DNA of 40,333 nucleotides from CAZHAC01 sp964383855 (GTDB lineage Bacteria; Chloroflexota; Dormibacteria; Dormibacterales; Dormibacteraceae): assembly GCA_964383855.1 (NCBI GenBank), contig CAYLIP010000020.1, positions 1 through 40,333 on the forward strand, in the 5' to 3' direction. Position numbers and translations under genes: made by a program. The notes under the pieces were generated by a model that was given only the letters and a program-made list of their open reading frames with translations, was not told where the DNA came from and searched no databases. Positions 32,331 to 39,524 of the stretch are shown here, in pieces; the first letter of the stretch is position 1, and each line of letters starts with the position of its first letter.

Positions 32331-32905
32331 GGATGTCCCTGGATCGCGATGTGCTCGTTGGCGGCGACCTGGAGCCCGTTGCCGAGCACGCTGTTCATGT
32401 AGCCGGAAACGAACGGATAGGTGTAGAGGACGATCACGTCGAGGTCCTTGCCCGTCCAGCTGAGCTGGTCGACGCCGGGAGCGGACGTGCAGCAGGTCTG
32501 CGTGCCCTGCCCGTTCCCGAGGGCGTCGTAGCAGATGTAGAGCATGACCTGCCCCGGGGCGCCGTAGGCCGAGCCGGGGTAGGGCGCGTTGTAGGGCGAG
32601 TTGCCGGGGCAGCCGGTGCCGACCTTGGAGGCGGGAAGCCCGGCGCCGGCCAGAACCTGGTCGACGGCGGTCTTGATGTCGGAGTCATCGAGGTACTGGT
32701 TCTGACGCTGGGCGGTGTTGAACCACGCACCATGACGCGCGCCCTCGCGAGCGGCGGCGTGGATGTTGACGGAGTAGTAGTAGACCCGGCCAAAGTCGAG
32801 CAGGCCCGCCATCAGGAGGAGCAGGACGATCGACGAGATGGCGAACTCGACCGTGGACTGGCCGCGCTGCCGCGGTCTGCGTGTCAAATGCTTCTCCAAA
32901 GACAT
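32327..32905 (-). CDS. TadE-like pseudopilin protein
   Basis: First gene of the Tad-like unit, 192 residues from ATG 32905. After RRPRQRGQSTVEFAIS comes the hydrophobic helix SIVLLLLMAGLLDFGRVYYYS and NIHAAAREGARHGAW with the family motif. The outer part holds cysteine pairs (GTGCPGNS, YICYDAL, QTCCTS). An open frame extends to an ATG at 33019, but that would place three 11-bp repeats inside the coding region and adds a basic leader with no family match, so 32905 is preferred. No Shine-Dalgarno sequence is seen at 32905. Confidence 0.82.
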   Translation of the reverse strand: MSLEKHLTRRPRQRGQSTVEFAISSIVLLLLMAGLLDFGRVYYYSVNIHAAAREGARHGAWFNTAQRQNQYLDDSDIKTAVDQVLAGAGLPASKVGTGCPGNSPYNAPYPGSAYGAPGQVMLYICYDALGNGQGTQTCCTSAPGVDQLSWTGKDLDVIVLYTYPFVSGYMNSVLGNGLQVAANEHIAIQGHP

Positions 32906-32930
32906 CCGAAAGACATCGAAAAGACACCCA
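32898..32930 (-). repeat. Three 11-bp direct repeats at the start of the Tad-like unit
   Basis: On the plus strand AAAGACATCCG, AAAGACATCGA and AAAGACACCCA follow one another without gaps (32898-32930), then AAATCG. The 11-bp period puts each copy on the same helix face. The copy nearest the gene covers the ATG at 32905. The patch is A/T-rich compared with its surroundings. Likely a binding site for a tandem-binding regulator, acting as a repressor if it overlaps the start. Confidence 0.6.
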
Positions 32931-33059
32931 AAATCGTTTCTGCCTGGCCCAGGTTTAGAGCAACGCCGAACTGCAGGGCTTCTTGCGCGCCGTTCAGCGC
33001 GGGTCCAAAGCCCTTTCAAAAAGCGGCCGATGCCGGCTCGATTTTGACCGCCCGTCCAT

Positions 33060-33065
33060 TACTCT
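33060..33065 (+). promoter_or_regulatory. -10-like element of the GGDEF/HD gene
   Basis: TACTCT lies nine bases before the TTG at 33075, matching the short-leader layout of other genes here. TTGACC at 33044 is too close to serve as its -35, and no CCCATT block is found. Confidence 0.35.
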
Positions 33066-33074
33066 TCCGGCACC

Positions 33075-35147
33075 TTGACGAGGGTGGGTGGTGAGAGCCG
33101 GCTTCTGCTCTGGCAGGACGTGCGCGCGCGCGCGATCGAGGAGCATCTGGGCAGCGACCGGCGCGCCGTCGGCGAGCGCGTCGCGGGCTGGATCCGCTGG
33201 CTCTTCCTGGTCGCGTTCGCCCTCTCTTTCGCCGGCCAGCCGGCCAGCCTGCGGGCCGTGGCCGCCGCGCTCGCGGTCCTGGCCTGGGCGGCCGCCAACG
33301 CCGGCCTGACCCTGGCGCTCGCCCGCCGCTGGCGGCCCTCCTCCCGAGCCTGTGCGGCGACGATCGCGATGGACCAGGTCCTGGGCGTGGCGCTCGTCTT
33401 CCTGCTGCTGGGCCCCTCGAACCTGGTCGGCCAGGCCTTCTTCCTGGTCGTGATCGCGAGCGCCATCCGCCTGGGCACGGTGGTGGCGATCGTGACGGCC
33501 CTGGTCAGCGCCGCCACCTACGCGGTCGCTGAGGGGATCGGCTCTCCGCCCGAGGCCGCCGGCCGCGCCTTTCTCTTCCTCTCCCTGGCCCTGGTCGTGG
33601 GCCTGATGGCGCAGGAGCTGGAGCGCGAGCGGAGGGTGGCCGTGGGCCGGGCGGCCCAGGCCGACACGCTGCTCGAGATGAGCGCCAACATGTCCTCGAG
33701 CCTGGACATCAAGGAAGTGTTCGGCGTCATCCTCCAGCACGCGGTCCGGATGACGGGCGCCGAGGCGGGCGGCGTCCTCCTGGTTTTCGAGGATTCCGTC
33801 GAGATCGCCGCCGGCGATCAGTTCGCCGACGCTGAGGTCCGCGACGTGGCCGGCCGGGGCGAGGCAGCGCTCGCGGATGCGCAGATGCTGGTGCCCATCG
33901 CCTCCGGCGAAGGCGTGGTCGCCGTGCTCGGGCTTCGCCACCGGTCGCGACCCTTCCAGGCCGACCACCTCTTCAGCATCAACGCGCTGGCCGGCAGCGC
34001 CGCGGTGCCGCTGGCCAACGCGCTCCGCTACCGGCGGAGCCTGCACGAAGCCTCCAGCGACTCCGTGACCGGGTTGCTCAACCAGCGCGAGATGCGCCGG
34101 CGGCTGGAGAACGAGCTGGCCTGGCGCCGAGGGACCGACCGGCCGGTCTCCTTCATCCTGGTCGACCTCGACCACTTCAAGCAGGTCAACGACACCATGG
34201 GCCACCAGCACGGTGACGACGTGCTGCGGGCCGCCGCGCGGCTGCTCAGAGGGGCGGTCCGCGCCCAGGACGTGGTGGCGCGGTACGGCGGGGACGAGAT
34301 GGCCGTGATCGTCCTCGACTCGATGCCCGAGGGCGTCCTCGCGCTGGCCCGGCGGCTGGTTGACGGCATGCGCGCCGCGCGGGTGCCGACCGGCCAGGGT
34401 CAGACCCTGACGCTGAGCCTGGGGGTGGCGACCGCGCCCCAGGACGGGCTCACGGCCGAGGACCTGATCATGGCCGCCGACCAGGCTCTCTACCTGGCCA
34501 AGCGGGAGGGGCGCGACCGGCTCCACGCCTTCGGCGACCTGGTCGCACGGCTGGCCGCCGGCCAGGAGGCCCTGCTCGCCGATCTCAGGGAGTCGGGCCC
34601 CCGCCAGGTGGTCGCCGCCGGCCACGCCATCGACCGGCTGGTGGGGATGCCGGGCCGGTCGAGCGCGGTGGCCGCGATCGCCGAGGCGGTCGCCCGGCGC
34701 GCGGGTGTGGCGACCGACGCGGATATCCTCCGGCCCGCGTGCTTCCTCCACGACCTCGGGCGGGTCACCGCCGACGAGCGCATGCACGCGCTGGAGGCGG
34801 AGCGCCTGCTCGTGGCAGCCGGCTTCAAGGCCGAGGCGGCCCGAGCGGTCCGCCATCACCACGAGCGCTGGGACGGGGCAGGGACTCCAGATGGGCTGGC
34901 CGGCGCCCGGATCCCGCTCGAGGCGCGGCTGGTGGGCCTTGCCGTCCGCTACGAGGCGTTGGTCAGGGGCCGCGGCGGCAAGCCGGTCCTAGCCGCGACC
35001 GCGGCCGCGCTCCTGGAAGCCGACGGCGGCTACGACCCGGCCCTCGTCGCCGCCCTCCGGGAGGCGATCGAGGAGCAGCTGCTGCCGGCGCTGGCGCCCC
35101 GCGTCCCGGCGTCCGGGCCCGCGCTTGCCCTGATCACCTCGGGCTAG
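33075..35147 (+). CDS. Membrane GAF-GGDEF-HD-GYP-like cyclic-di-GMP signalling protein
   Basis: Protein of 690 residues that may both make and break c-di-GMP. Membrane helices span residues 38-180. A GAF-like sensor follows at 205-318. The GGDEF domain (325-485) has FILVDLDHFKQVND and YGGDEMAVI with GGDEM at 405-409, one change from GGDEF, and an RAQD I-site (396-399) exactly five residues upstream, suggesting product inhibition. The C-terminal HD domain (515-690) has FLHDLGRV with HD at 559-560 and HHHERWDGAGTPDGL at 594-608, where GYP is replaced by GTP. Whether the HD half is active is open. The 3' end overlaps the opposite-strand mrfB frame by 159 bases. Confidence 0.88.
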   Translation: MTRVGGESRLLLWQDVRARAIEEHLGSDRRAVGERVAGWIRWLFLVAFALSFAGQPASLRAVAAALAVLAWAAANAGLTLALARRWRPSSRACAATIAMDQVLGVALVFLLLGPSNLVGQAFFLVVIASAIRLGTVVAIVTALVSAATYAVAEGIGSPPEAAGRAFLFLSLALVVGLMAQELERERRVAVGRAAQADTLLEMSANMSSSLDIKEVFGVILQHAVRMTGAEAGGVLLVFEDSVEIAAGDQFADAEVRDVAGRGEAALADAQMLVPIASGEGVVAVLGLRHRSRPFQADHLFSINALAGSAAVPLANALRYRRSLHEASSDSVTGLLNQREMRRRLENELAWRRGTDRPVSFILVDLDHFKQVNDTMGHQHGDDVLRAAARLLRGAVRAQDVVARYGGDEMAVIVLDSMPEGVLALARRLVDGMRAARVPTGQGQTLTLSLGVATAPQDGLTAEDLIMAADQALYLAKREGRDRLHAFGDLVARLAAGQEALLADLRESGPRQVVAAGHAIDRLVGMPGRSSAVAAIAEAVARRAGVATDADILRPACFLHDLGRVTADERMHALEAERLLVAAGFKAEAARAVRHHHERWDGAGTPDGLAGARIPLEARLVGLAVRYEALVRGRGGKPVLAATAAALLEADGGYDPALVAALREAIEEQLLPALAPRVPASGPALALITSG

Positions 35148-36254
35148 CCTTTCGCGAAGCCGGAGGCGGCGCCGTTCCAGGTCGGCCAGTGCCGGCCCCC
35201 GAACCCCGCCGGCGATGGCAGCCTCGACGATGGCCAGGGCCGCTCGCGGATCTCGCAGCCGCCACTCCAGCAGCCTCGCCCGCGCGATCGCCAGCGCGGG
35301 CTCGCCCGGCTGCATCGATTGGGCGCCGGCGAGCAGCCGTTCGGCCGCGGCCGGCCGGCGCCGCCGCGCCAGCTGCCGCGCCAGGAGCAGCGCCGCCGCC
35401 GCCGAGCCCTTGGGCTGGCCCATGGCGGCCGCGTTCCTGAGCGCGCGCCAGCCGTCGGCGCGGCGGCCGGTTCGCGTCAGGTGGCGGCCGAGGGCGAGCC
35501 AGTCGGCGGCCTCCATCCATGGGTCCTCACCGGCCAGCCGCTGGAGCAGCCGGGCATGGAGGTAATAGAGCGAGATCACGTCCTGCCGGTTGTGCTCGAG
35601 CGCCGACTCGAGGAAGCGGCTGGACCCGTTGCGCAGGTAGGCGAAGTAAGCGTCGGGGACGAGCGCGCCGGGCACATCCTCCTCCCGCTCGAAGCCGAGC
35701 ACCGCCTGCTCGACGCTGCGCAGGGTGCAGCTCTCCAGCCGCTGGCGGAGCAGCGCGCGGGCCACGTGCAGCAGATCGAGGTGCTGCGGATGCGTGAGCT
35801 CGCCCGGCATCCGCGCCATCACCCAGCGCGTCCGCAGCAGCGGGAGGTCGAACGTGCTGCCGTTGTAGCTGCCGATGGCGGCAGCCCGCCCGATCTCCTC
35901 GCCCAGCACGTGCAGGAAGGCGGCCTCCCCCGCTGGCTCGGGGAGGAAGAGCTGCACCACCTCCAGCCCGGCCGGCGCCGGTCTCGCCAGCGCCGCGGTG
36001 AAGACGATGGTCCCGGTCCCGCCGGAGAGGCCGGTGGTTTCGGTGTCGAGGTAGGAGTGAGGCACCGCCGGCGGCCGGCCCTGGACGCGGCCGAGCGTCA
36101 GCATCTCGTCCCTTCGCCAGGCTGTCCCGTAGGGGGTCGCCACCGCCTCGAACCCCCTGGGCAGCGCCCGCACCGGTGGGGGCGGAGCGGGCCGGGCCGG
36201 GGCGGCTCCTAGGCTGGCGAGGCGCTGGCGGAGGCTTTCAACAGCGAGAGACAA
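34989..36254 (-). CDS. mrfB: MrfB-like (YprB) RNase H-fold 3'-5' exonuclease with TPR-like region
   Basis: Exonuclease partner of the MrfA helicase; in Bacillus subtilis the pair excises mitomycin damage without UvrABC. The DEDD-type site has SYLDTETTGLSGG with Asp70/Glu72, SYNGSTFDLPLLRTR near residue 130 and EHNRQDVISLYYLH near residue 220. Residues 240-355 are helical repeats like TPRs (DWLALGRHLTRTGR, AAAALLLARQLARRRR). The last 50 residues are basic low-complexity sequence read antisense to the HD domain gene, so the tail may be a recent stop-codon loss. The TTG start overlaps mrfA by 46 bases; a later TTG is possible. Confidence 0.85.
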   Translation of the reverse strand: MSLAVESLRQRLASLGAAPARPAPPPPVRALPRGFEAVATPYGTAWRRDEMLTLGRVQGRPPAVPHSYLDTETTGLSGGTGTIVFTAALARPAPAGLEVVQLFLPEPAGEAAFLHVLGEEIGRAAAIGSYNGSTFDLPLLRTRWVMARMPGELTHPQHLDLLHVARALLRQRLESCTLRSVEQAVLGFEREEDVPGALVPDAYFAYLRNGSSRFLESALEHNRQDVISLYYLHARLLQRLAGEDPWMEAADWLALGRHLTRTGRRADGWRALRNAAAMGQPKGSAAAALLLARQLARRRRPAAAERLLAGAQSMQPGEPALAIARARLLEWRLRDPRAALAIVEAAIAGGVRGPALADLERRRLRLRERLARGDQGKRGPGRRDAGRQRRQQLLLDRLPEGGDEGRVVAAVGFQERGRGRG

Positions 36255-38467
36255 GCCGGCTTTGCTCCGTCGACTAGATGCAGTGGACCGATGCAGGAGG
36301 GGCAGCCGGCCGCGCAGTCGCAGCTCTCGACCAGGTCTGCCGCCTCCCGGAGGAGCTCTTCGTGCAGCTCGTACAGCCGCCCGGCAAACCCGACGCCGCC
36401 TGGATAGACCTCATAGACGGTCACCGTGGGCAGGCGGGTCGCCGTCGACTTGACCTCGGCCAGCGCGCCGAGGTCGCGGGGATCGCACATCAGGCGCAGG
36501 GCGGCGACCGTCCGCAGCGCGTGGGCCATGCCCTGGAGGCCGGCCTCCAGCTTCTCCCCTCCGAGGGCCGCCCACGCCCCCTCCGCCACCGTCACCCACC
36601 AGGCCGACGTGTGCAGCGTCTGCTCGGGCAGGTGGATGGGACCTGACCCGATGTTCTCGTGAGTGTGGAAGCGGATCTTCTTGAACATGGTGGCCAGCGA
36701 GGTCAGCTTCACCTCGCCGCGGCTGCGGCCCAGGGGATCGCCGTCGGGGCCGTCGAAGGTCTCGAGCACGTCGACCCGCACCGACATCAGCGCGTCGGTG
36801 TAGTAGTCGACCTCGACCGGGCGGACGTAGGCCTTCTTCTCCTCCCAGTCAAGGCGGTCCACGTGGTACTGGGCGCCCTCGTGCAGGTAGATCGCCTCCT
36901 CGTGGAGAAAGACCGGCGTCGAGAACTGGTCCATCTCGCCGATCACGTCGGGGCGCGGGCTGGAGGTGTCGACGATGACCACGTTGTCGGCGGCCAGCCT
37001 CCGGAGCGAGATGGCCTCGGCGGGAAAGGCCTCGCGGCTCCAGTACCAGCGGCCGCCCGACCGGGTGACCGAGCCGTCGCCGGCGAAGACGTCGAGCAGC
37101 GGCCCCACGTTGGCCGCGCCGAGGCGCTCGCCATCGACGAACGGCAGCTCGAAGACGCCGGCCTGCAGGTGACCGGCCAGCACGAGCAGGTTGTCGGGAT
37201 CGATCAGGCCCTCCTCCGGACTGGTCTCCAGGAAGTACTCGGGATGGCGGACGATGAACTGGTCGAGCGGCGCCGACGAGGCCACGAAGACGGCCAGGGA
37301 CCCTGCCTTGCGCCCGGCCCGGCCCAGCTGCTGCCAGGTCGAGGCGATGGTGCCCGGGTAGCCGACCAGCACGGCCGCCTCCAGGGAGCCGATGTCGATG
37401 CCGAGCTCCAGCGCGTTCGTGCTGACCACGCCGCTCACCTCGCCGGAGCGCAGCCCGGCCTCGATCGAGCGCCGCTGAAGCGGCAGGTACCCGGAGCGGT
37501 AGCCGCGGACCCGGCGAGCGGCGTCGAGCCGGGGTGCCAGGTCCTGCTGGAGGTAGCTCAGCATCACCTCCACCTGGAGCCGGCTGCGGCAGAAGACGAT
37601 GGTCTGGGTGCCGCCGCGGATCAGCGGCCCGGCGATCGCCCGGGCCTCGAGCAGCGAGGACCGGCGGACGCCGAGGTCACGGTTGAGGAGGGGCGGGTTG
37701 TAGAAGACGAGCCGCCGCTCGCCGCGGGGCGCTCCGCTGCGGTCGACCAGCTCGACGTCTTCCTCCTCGAGGAGCCGGGAGGCGTGCTGGCGCGGGTTGC
37801 GGATGGTGGCTGAGGCGCAGAGAAAGCGCGGTGCCGAGCCGTAGAACTCGCAGATCCGCTTGAGCCGGCGGATGACATTGGCGACCTGGCTGCCGAAGAG
37901 CCCCCGGTAGGTGTGGAGCTCGTCGATCACCACGAACTCCAGGCCCGAGAAGAGGCGGCGCCACTTGGTGTGGTGGGGAAGGATCCCGGTGTGGAGCATG
38001 TCCGGGTTGGTCAGGACGATGTGTCCTGCCTCCCGGATGGCGGTCCGCTGCCCCGGGGGCGTGTCGCCGTCGTAGGTGTCGGCACGCAGCTGGAGCGGCA
38101 GCGAGCGGCCGAGAGCGCCTAGTTCGGCGAGCTGGTCCTGGGCGAGCGCCTTGGTCGGGAAAAGGTATAGTGCGCGGCTGCCCGGACGCTCTAGGATGCG
38201 CTGCAGAACCGGCAGGTTGTAGCAGAGCGTCTTGCCGCTGGCCGTCGGCGTGACGACGACCAGGTGACGTCCACGGCGAACCGCCTCGTAAGCCTCGGCC
38301 TGGTGGCTGTAGAGGCGGTGGATGCCGCGCTCGGCAAGAGCGCGGACCAGCGATCCGTCCAGGTCCTGAGGCAGCGGGGAAGTTTCGGCCGGTTGGGCCG
38401 GAAAGACATGGTCGAGCGTCACGTCGCCGCGAAGCAGTGCGGTGTCGAGAGCTGGCAGATGGTGCAT
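36209..38467 (-). CDS. mrfA: MrfA-like (YprA) DEAD/DEAH-box helicase with DUF1998 domain
   Basis: Superfamily 2 DNA helicase of 752 residues. Motifs in order: YSHQAEA (Q-like), Walker A TPTASGKT at 73-80, FPTKALAQDQ, TNPDMLH, Walker B DELH at 182-185, CASATI, IVFCRSRLQVE, STNALELGIDIG and the arginine-finger motif QQLGRAGRKAG. The C-terminal DUF1998 part has the cysteine cluster CDCAAGCPSC (about 716-725) and C739, matching the four-cysteine metal site of MrfA. In B. subtilis MrfA and MrfB form an alternative excision repair route for interstrand and mono-adducts. Its promoter contains a LexA-type box, so DNA damage induction is likely. Confidence 0.93.
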   Translation of the reverse strand: MHHLPALDTALLRGDVTLDHVFPAQPAETSPLPQDLDGSLVRALAERGIHRLYSHQAEAYEAVRRGRHLVVVTPTASGKTLCYNLPVLQRILERPGSRALYLFPTKALAQDQLAELGALGRSLPLQLRADTYDGDTPPGQRTAIREAGHIVLTNPDMLHTGILPHHTKWRRLFSGLEFVVIDELHTYRGLFGSQVANVIRRLKRICEFYGSAPRFLCASATIRNPRQHASRLLEEEDVELVDRSGAPRGERRLVFYNPPLLNRDLGVRRSSLLEARAIAGPLIRGGTQTIVFCRSRLQVEVMLSYLQQDLAPRLDAARRVRGYRSGYLPLQRRSIEAGLRSGEVSGVVSTNALELGIDIGSLEAAVLVGYPGTIASTWQQLGRAGRKAGSLAVFVASSAPLDQFIVRHPEYFLETSPEEGLIDPDNLLVLAGHLQAGVFELPFVDGERLGAANVGPLLDVFAGDGSVTRSGGRWYWSREAFPAEAISLRRLAADNVVIVDTSSPRPDVIGEMDQFSTPVFLHEEAIYLHEGAQYHVDRLDWEEKKAYVRPVEVDYYTDALMSVRVDVLETFDGPDGDPLGRSRGEVKLTSLATMFKKIRFHTHENIGSGPIHLPEQTLHTSAWWVTVAEGAWAALGGEKLEAGLQGMAHALRTVAALRLMCDPRDLGALAEVKSTATRLPTVTVYEVYPGGVGFAGRLYELHEELLREAADLVESCDCAAGCPSCIGPLHLVDGAKPACLSLLKASASASPA

Positions 38468-38481
38468 GCGGGAGACTGATG

Positions 38482-38510
38482 AAGTTAACCGAACAGGTGT
38501 TCGCCGTCAA
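38482..38510 (-). promoter_or_regulatory. mrfA promoter, TTGACG-N17-TAACTT
   Basis: On the minus strand TTGACG (38510-38505), 17 bases, TAACTT (38487-38482), a standard sigma-70-type promoter ending 14 bases before the mrfA ATG. It differs clearly from the CCCATTTCC promoters of the exopolysaccharide region. Confidence 0.65.
38490..38503. promoter_or_regulatory. LexA/DinR-type SOS box CGAACAGGTGTTCG
   Basis: CGAACA, GG, TGTTCG: perfect six-base inverted repeat matching the Gram-positive SOS box CGAAC-N4-GTTCG. It lies wholly inside the 17-base spacer of the mrfA promoter and 8 bases before the ECF sigma ATG, so bound LexA would block mrfA and possibly the sigma gene. Confidence 0.65.
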
Positions 38511-39089
38511 ATGACCGTCGCGGTCGCGGAAGGCACCTACCGACCGGGGGATCCCGACGACTTCGAGCGGCTCTACCGCTCCAGTTACTCTCGCCTGCTG
38601 GGCACGCTGGTCGGGGTGCTCGGCGACCGGGCGGCGGCCGAGGACTGCCTGCAGGAGTCCTTCGAGCGCGCCTTCCGAGCCTGGCCGGCCTGGCGTCCGG
38701 ACGCTCCCGCCGAGGCCTGGCTGCACCGCATCGCGATCAACGCCGCCGTCTCGCACCAACGCCGGCAGCGGCTGCGTGAGGCGGGTGAGTTGGTCCGCCG
38801 CCTGGGCCGGCCGGCACCGCCGCCCGACCCCGCCGATGCGGCGGCGACCGGTGAGCTGGTTGCGGCCCTGCGGAGGCTCCCCGCCAAGCAGTCGGCGGCG
38901 ATCGTTCTCCGCCATTACCACGGGTACAGCAACCGCGAGATCGCCTACGCGCTGGGAATCCCGGAGCGGACGGTGGCCTCCCGGCTGGCGGCGGCCAAGA
39001 TCAGGCTTCGCGCCCTGCTCGGCGAGGCGCCCGCCGCCGCCGCCCCGCTGGGTAGAAGGTCGCGTCGAAGCGTTCCTTCGAGTGACTAG
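38511..39089 (+). CDS. ECF-type RNA polymerase sigma factor
   Basis: Group 4 sigma factor of 192 residues with region 2 (DFERLYRSSYSRLLGTLVGV, AEDCLQESFERAFRAW, WLHRIAINAAVSHQRR) and region 4 (LRRLPAKQSAAIVLRHYHGY, then REIAYALGIPERTVASRLAAAK, the DNA-binding helix-turn-helix). The C-terminus is Ala/Arg-rich. ATG 38511 is preceded by no clear Shine-Dalgarno sequence; the open frame runs upstream to 38442 across the mrfA start and is not used. It is divergent from mrfA, 43 bases apart, and shares the region holding the LexA-type box. The small gene 5 bases downstream could be its partner. Confidence 0.88.
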   Translation: MTVAVAEGTYRPGDPDDFERLYRSSYSRLLGTLVGVLGDRAAAEDCLQESFERAFRAWPAWRPDAPAEAWLHRIAINAAVSHQRRQRLREAGELVRRLGRPAPPPDPADAAATGELVAALRRLPAKQSAAIVLRHYHGYSNREIAYALGIPERTVASRLAAAKIRLRALLGEAPAAAAPLGRRSRRSVPSSD

Positions 39090-39094
39090 ACGAC

Positions 39095-39340
39095 ATGGGG
39101 GAGATTTCGGAGAGCGATCGCTTCGATCTCTGGCTTGAGCGCGCTCTCGCGCGCGAGCTGGGGCGGGACATGCATTGCGCGCCGGCGCGCGAGTGGACGC
39201 GGCCCCGCCGGCGCTCGCGCCGGGGGTTGCGCGCCGACCCGGATGCGGGTGGAGCGCTCGCCCTCACAGGGGCGCCGGGGCTGGGCATGGCGGCGGTGGC
39301 CGCCGGCCTCCAGGGCCCGGCTGCCATCGCCAAGGAGTAG
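39095..39340 (+). CDS. Small protein after the ECF sigma factor (81 aa)
   Basis: Starts five bases after the sigma gene stop. The N-terminal ESDRFDLWLERALARELGRD is helical and acidic. The middle is very basic (RPRRRSRRGLR), and the last 30 residues are Gly/Ala-rich and weakly hydrophobic (TGAPGLGMAAVAAGL). The position is that of an anti-sigma factor, but there is no zinc-binding ZAS motif and no clear membrane helix. It is followed directly by an intrinsic terminator, so it ends the sigma operon. Coding status is likely, function unknown. Confidence 0.5.
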   Translation: MGEISESDRFDLWLERALARELGRDMHCAPAREWTRPRRRSRRGLRADPDAGGALALTGAPGLGMAAVAAGLQGPAAIAKE

Positions 39341-39360
39341 AAACCCACTCTCTCTCCCCG

Positions 39361-39393
39361 AAGGCCGGGCCGCCGTGGCCCGGCCTTCCTTTT
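39361..39393 (+). terminator. Intrinsic terminator of the sigma-factor operon
   Basis: An 11-base perfect stem AAGGCCGGGCC, loop GCCGT, GGCCCGGCCTT, followed by CCTTTT. It begins 20 bases after the stop of the 81-aa ORF. Confidence 0.85.
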
Positions 39394-39400
39394 GCCGGAG

Positions 39401-39504
39401 TTCCGCGCATGTGCGGGCGCCTGGGCGTTTCCCGGCCCCGGATTCCGCGCATGTGCGGGCGCCTGGGCGTTTCCCGGCCCCGGATTCCGCGCATGTGCGG
39501 GCGC
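39401..39504. repeat. 42-bp tandem repeat, about 2.5 identical copies
   Basis: Units at 39401-39442 and 39443-39484 are identical; a third begins at 39485 and matches for 20 bases to 39504. Each unit starts TTCCGCGCATGTGCGGG, which contains a near-palindrome (CCGCGC/GTGCGG), and ends CCCGGCCCCGGA. It lies between the sigma operon terminator and the end of cysS. The length is 14 codons, so all frames stay open, but no gene is supported. Confidence 0.85.
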
Positions 39505-39524
39505 ATGCGCCCTAACCCCCCGAC

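Noticed and set aside
38487..38508. Autoregulated ECF promoter (AACC...CGTC) upstream of the sigma gene
   Set aside because: The spacing is 14 bases and the -10 would touch the ATG, so transcription would begin inside the gene; the same bases are better explained by the mrfA promoter and LexA box.
39401..39504. Possible CRISPR array
   Set aside because: Units are contiguous with no spacers, only two and a half copies, and no cas genes are present.
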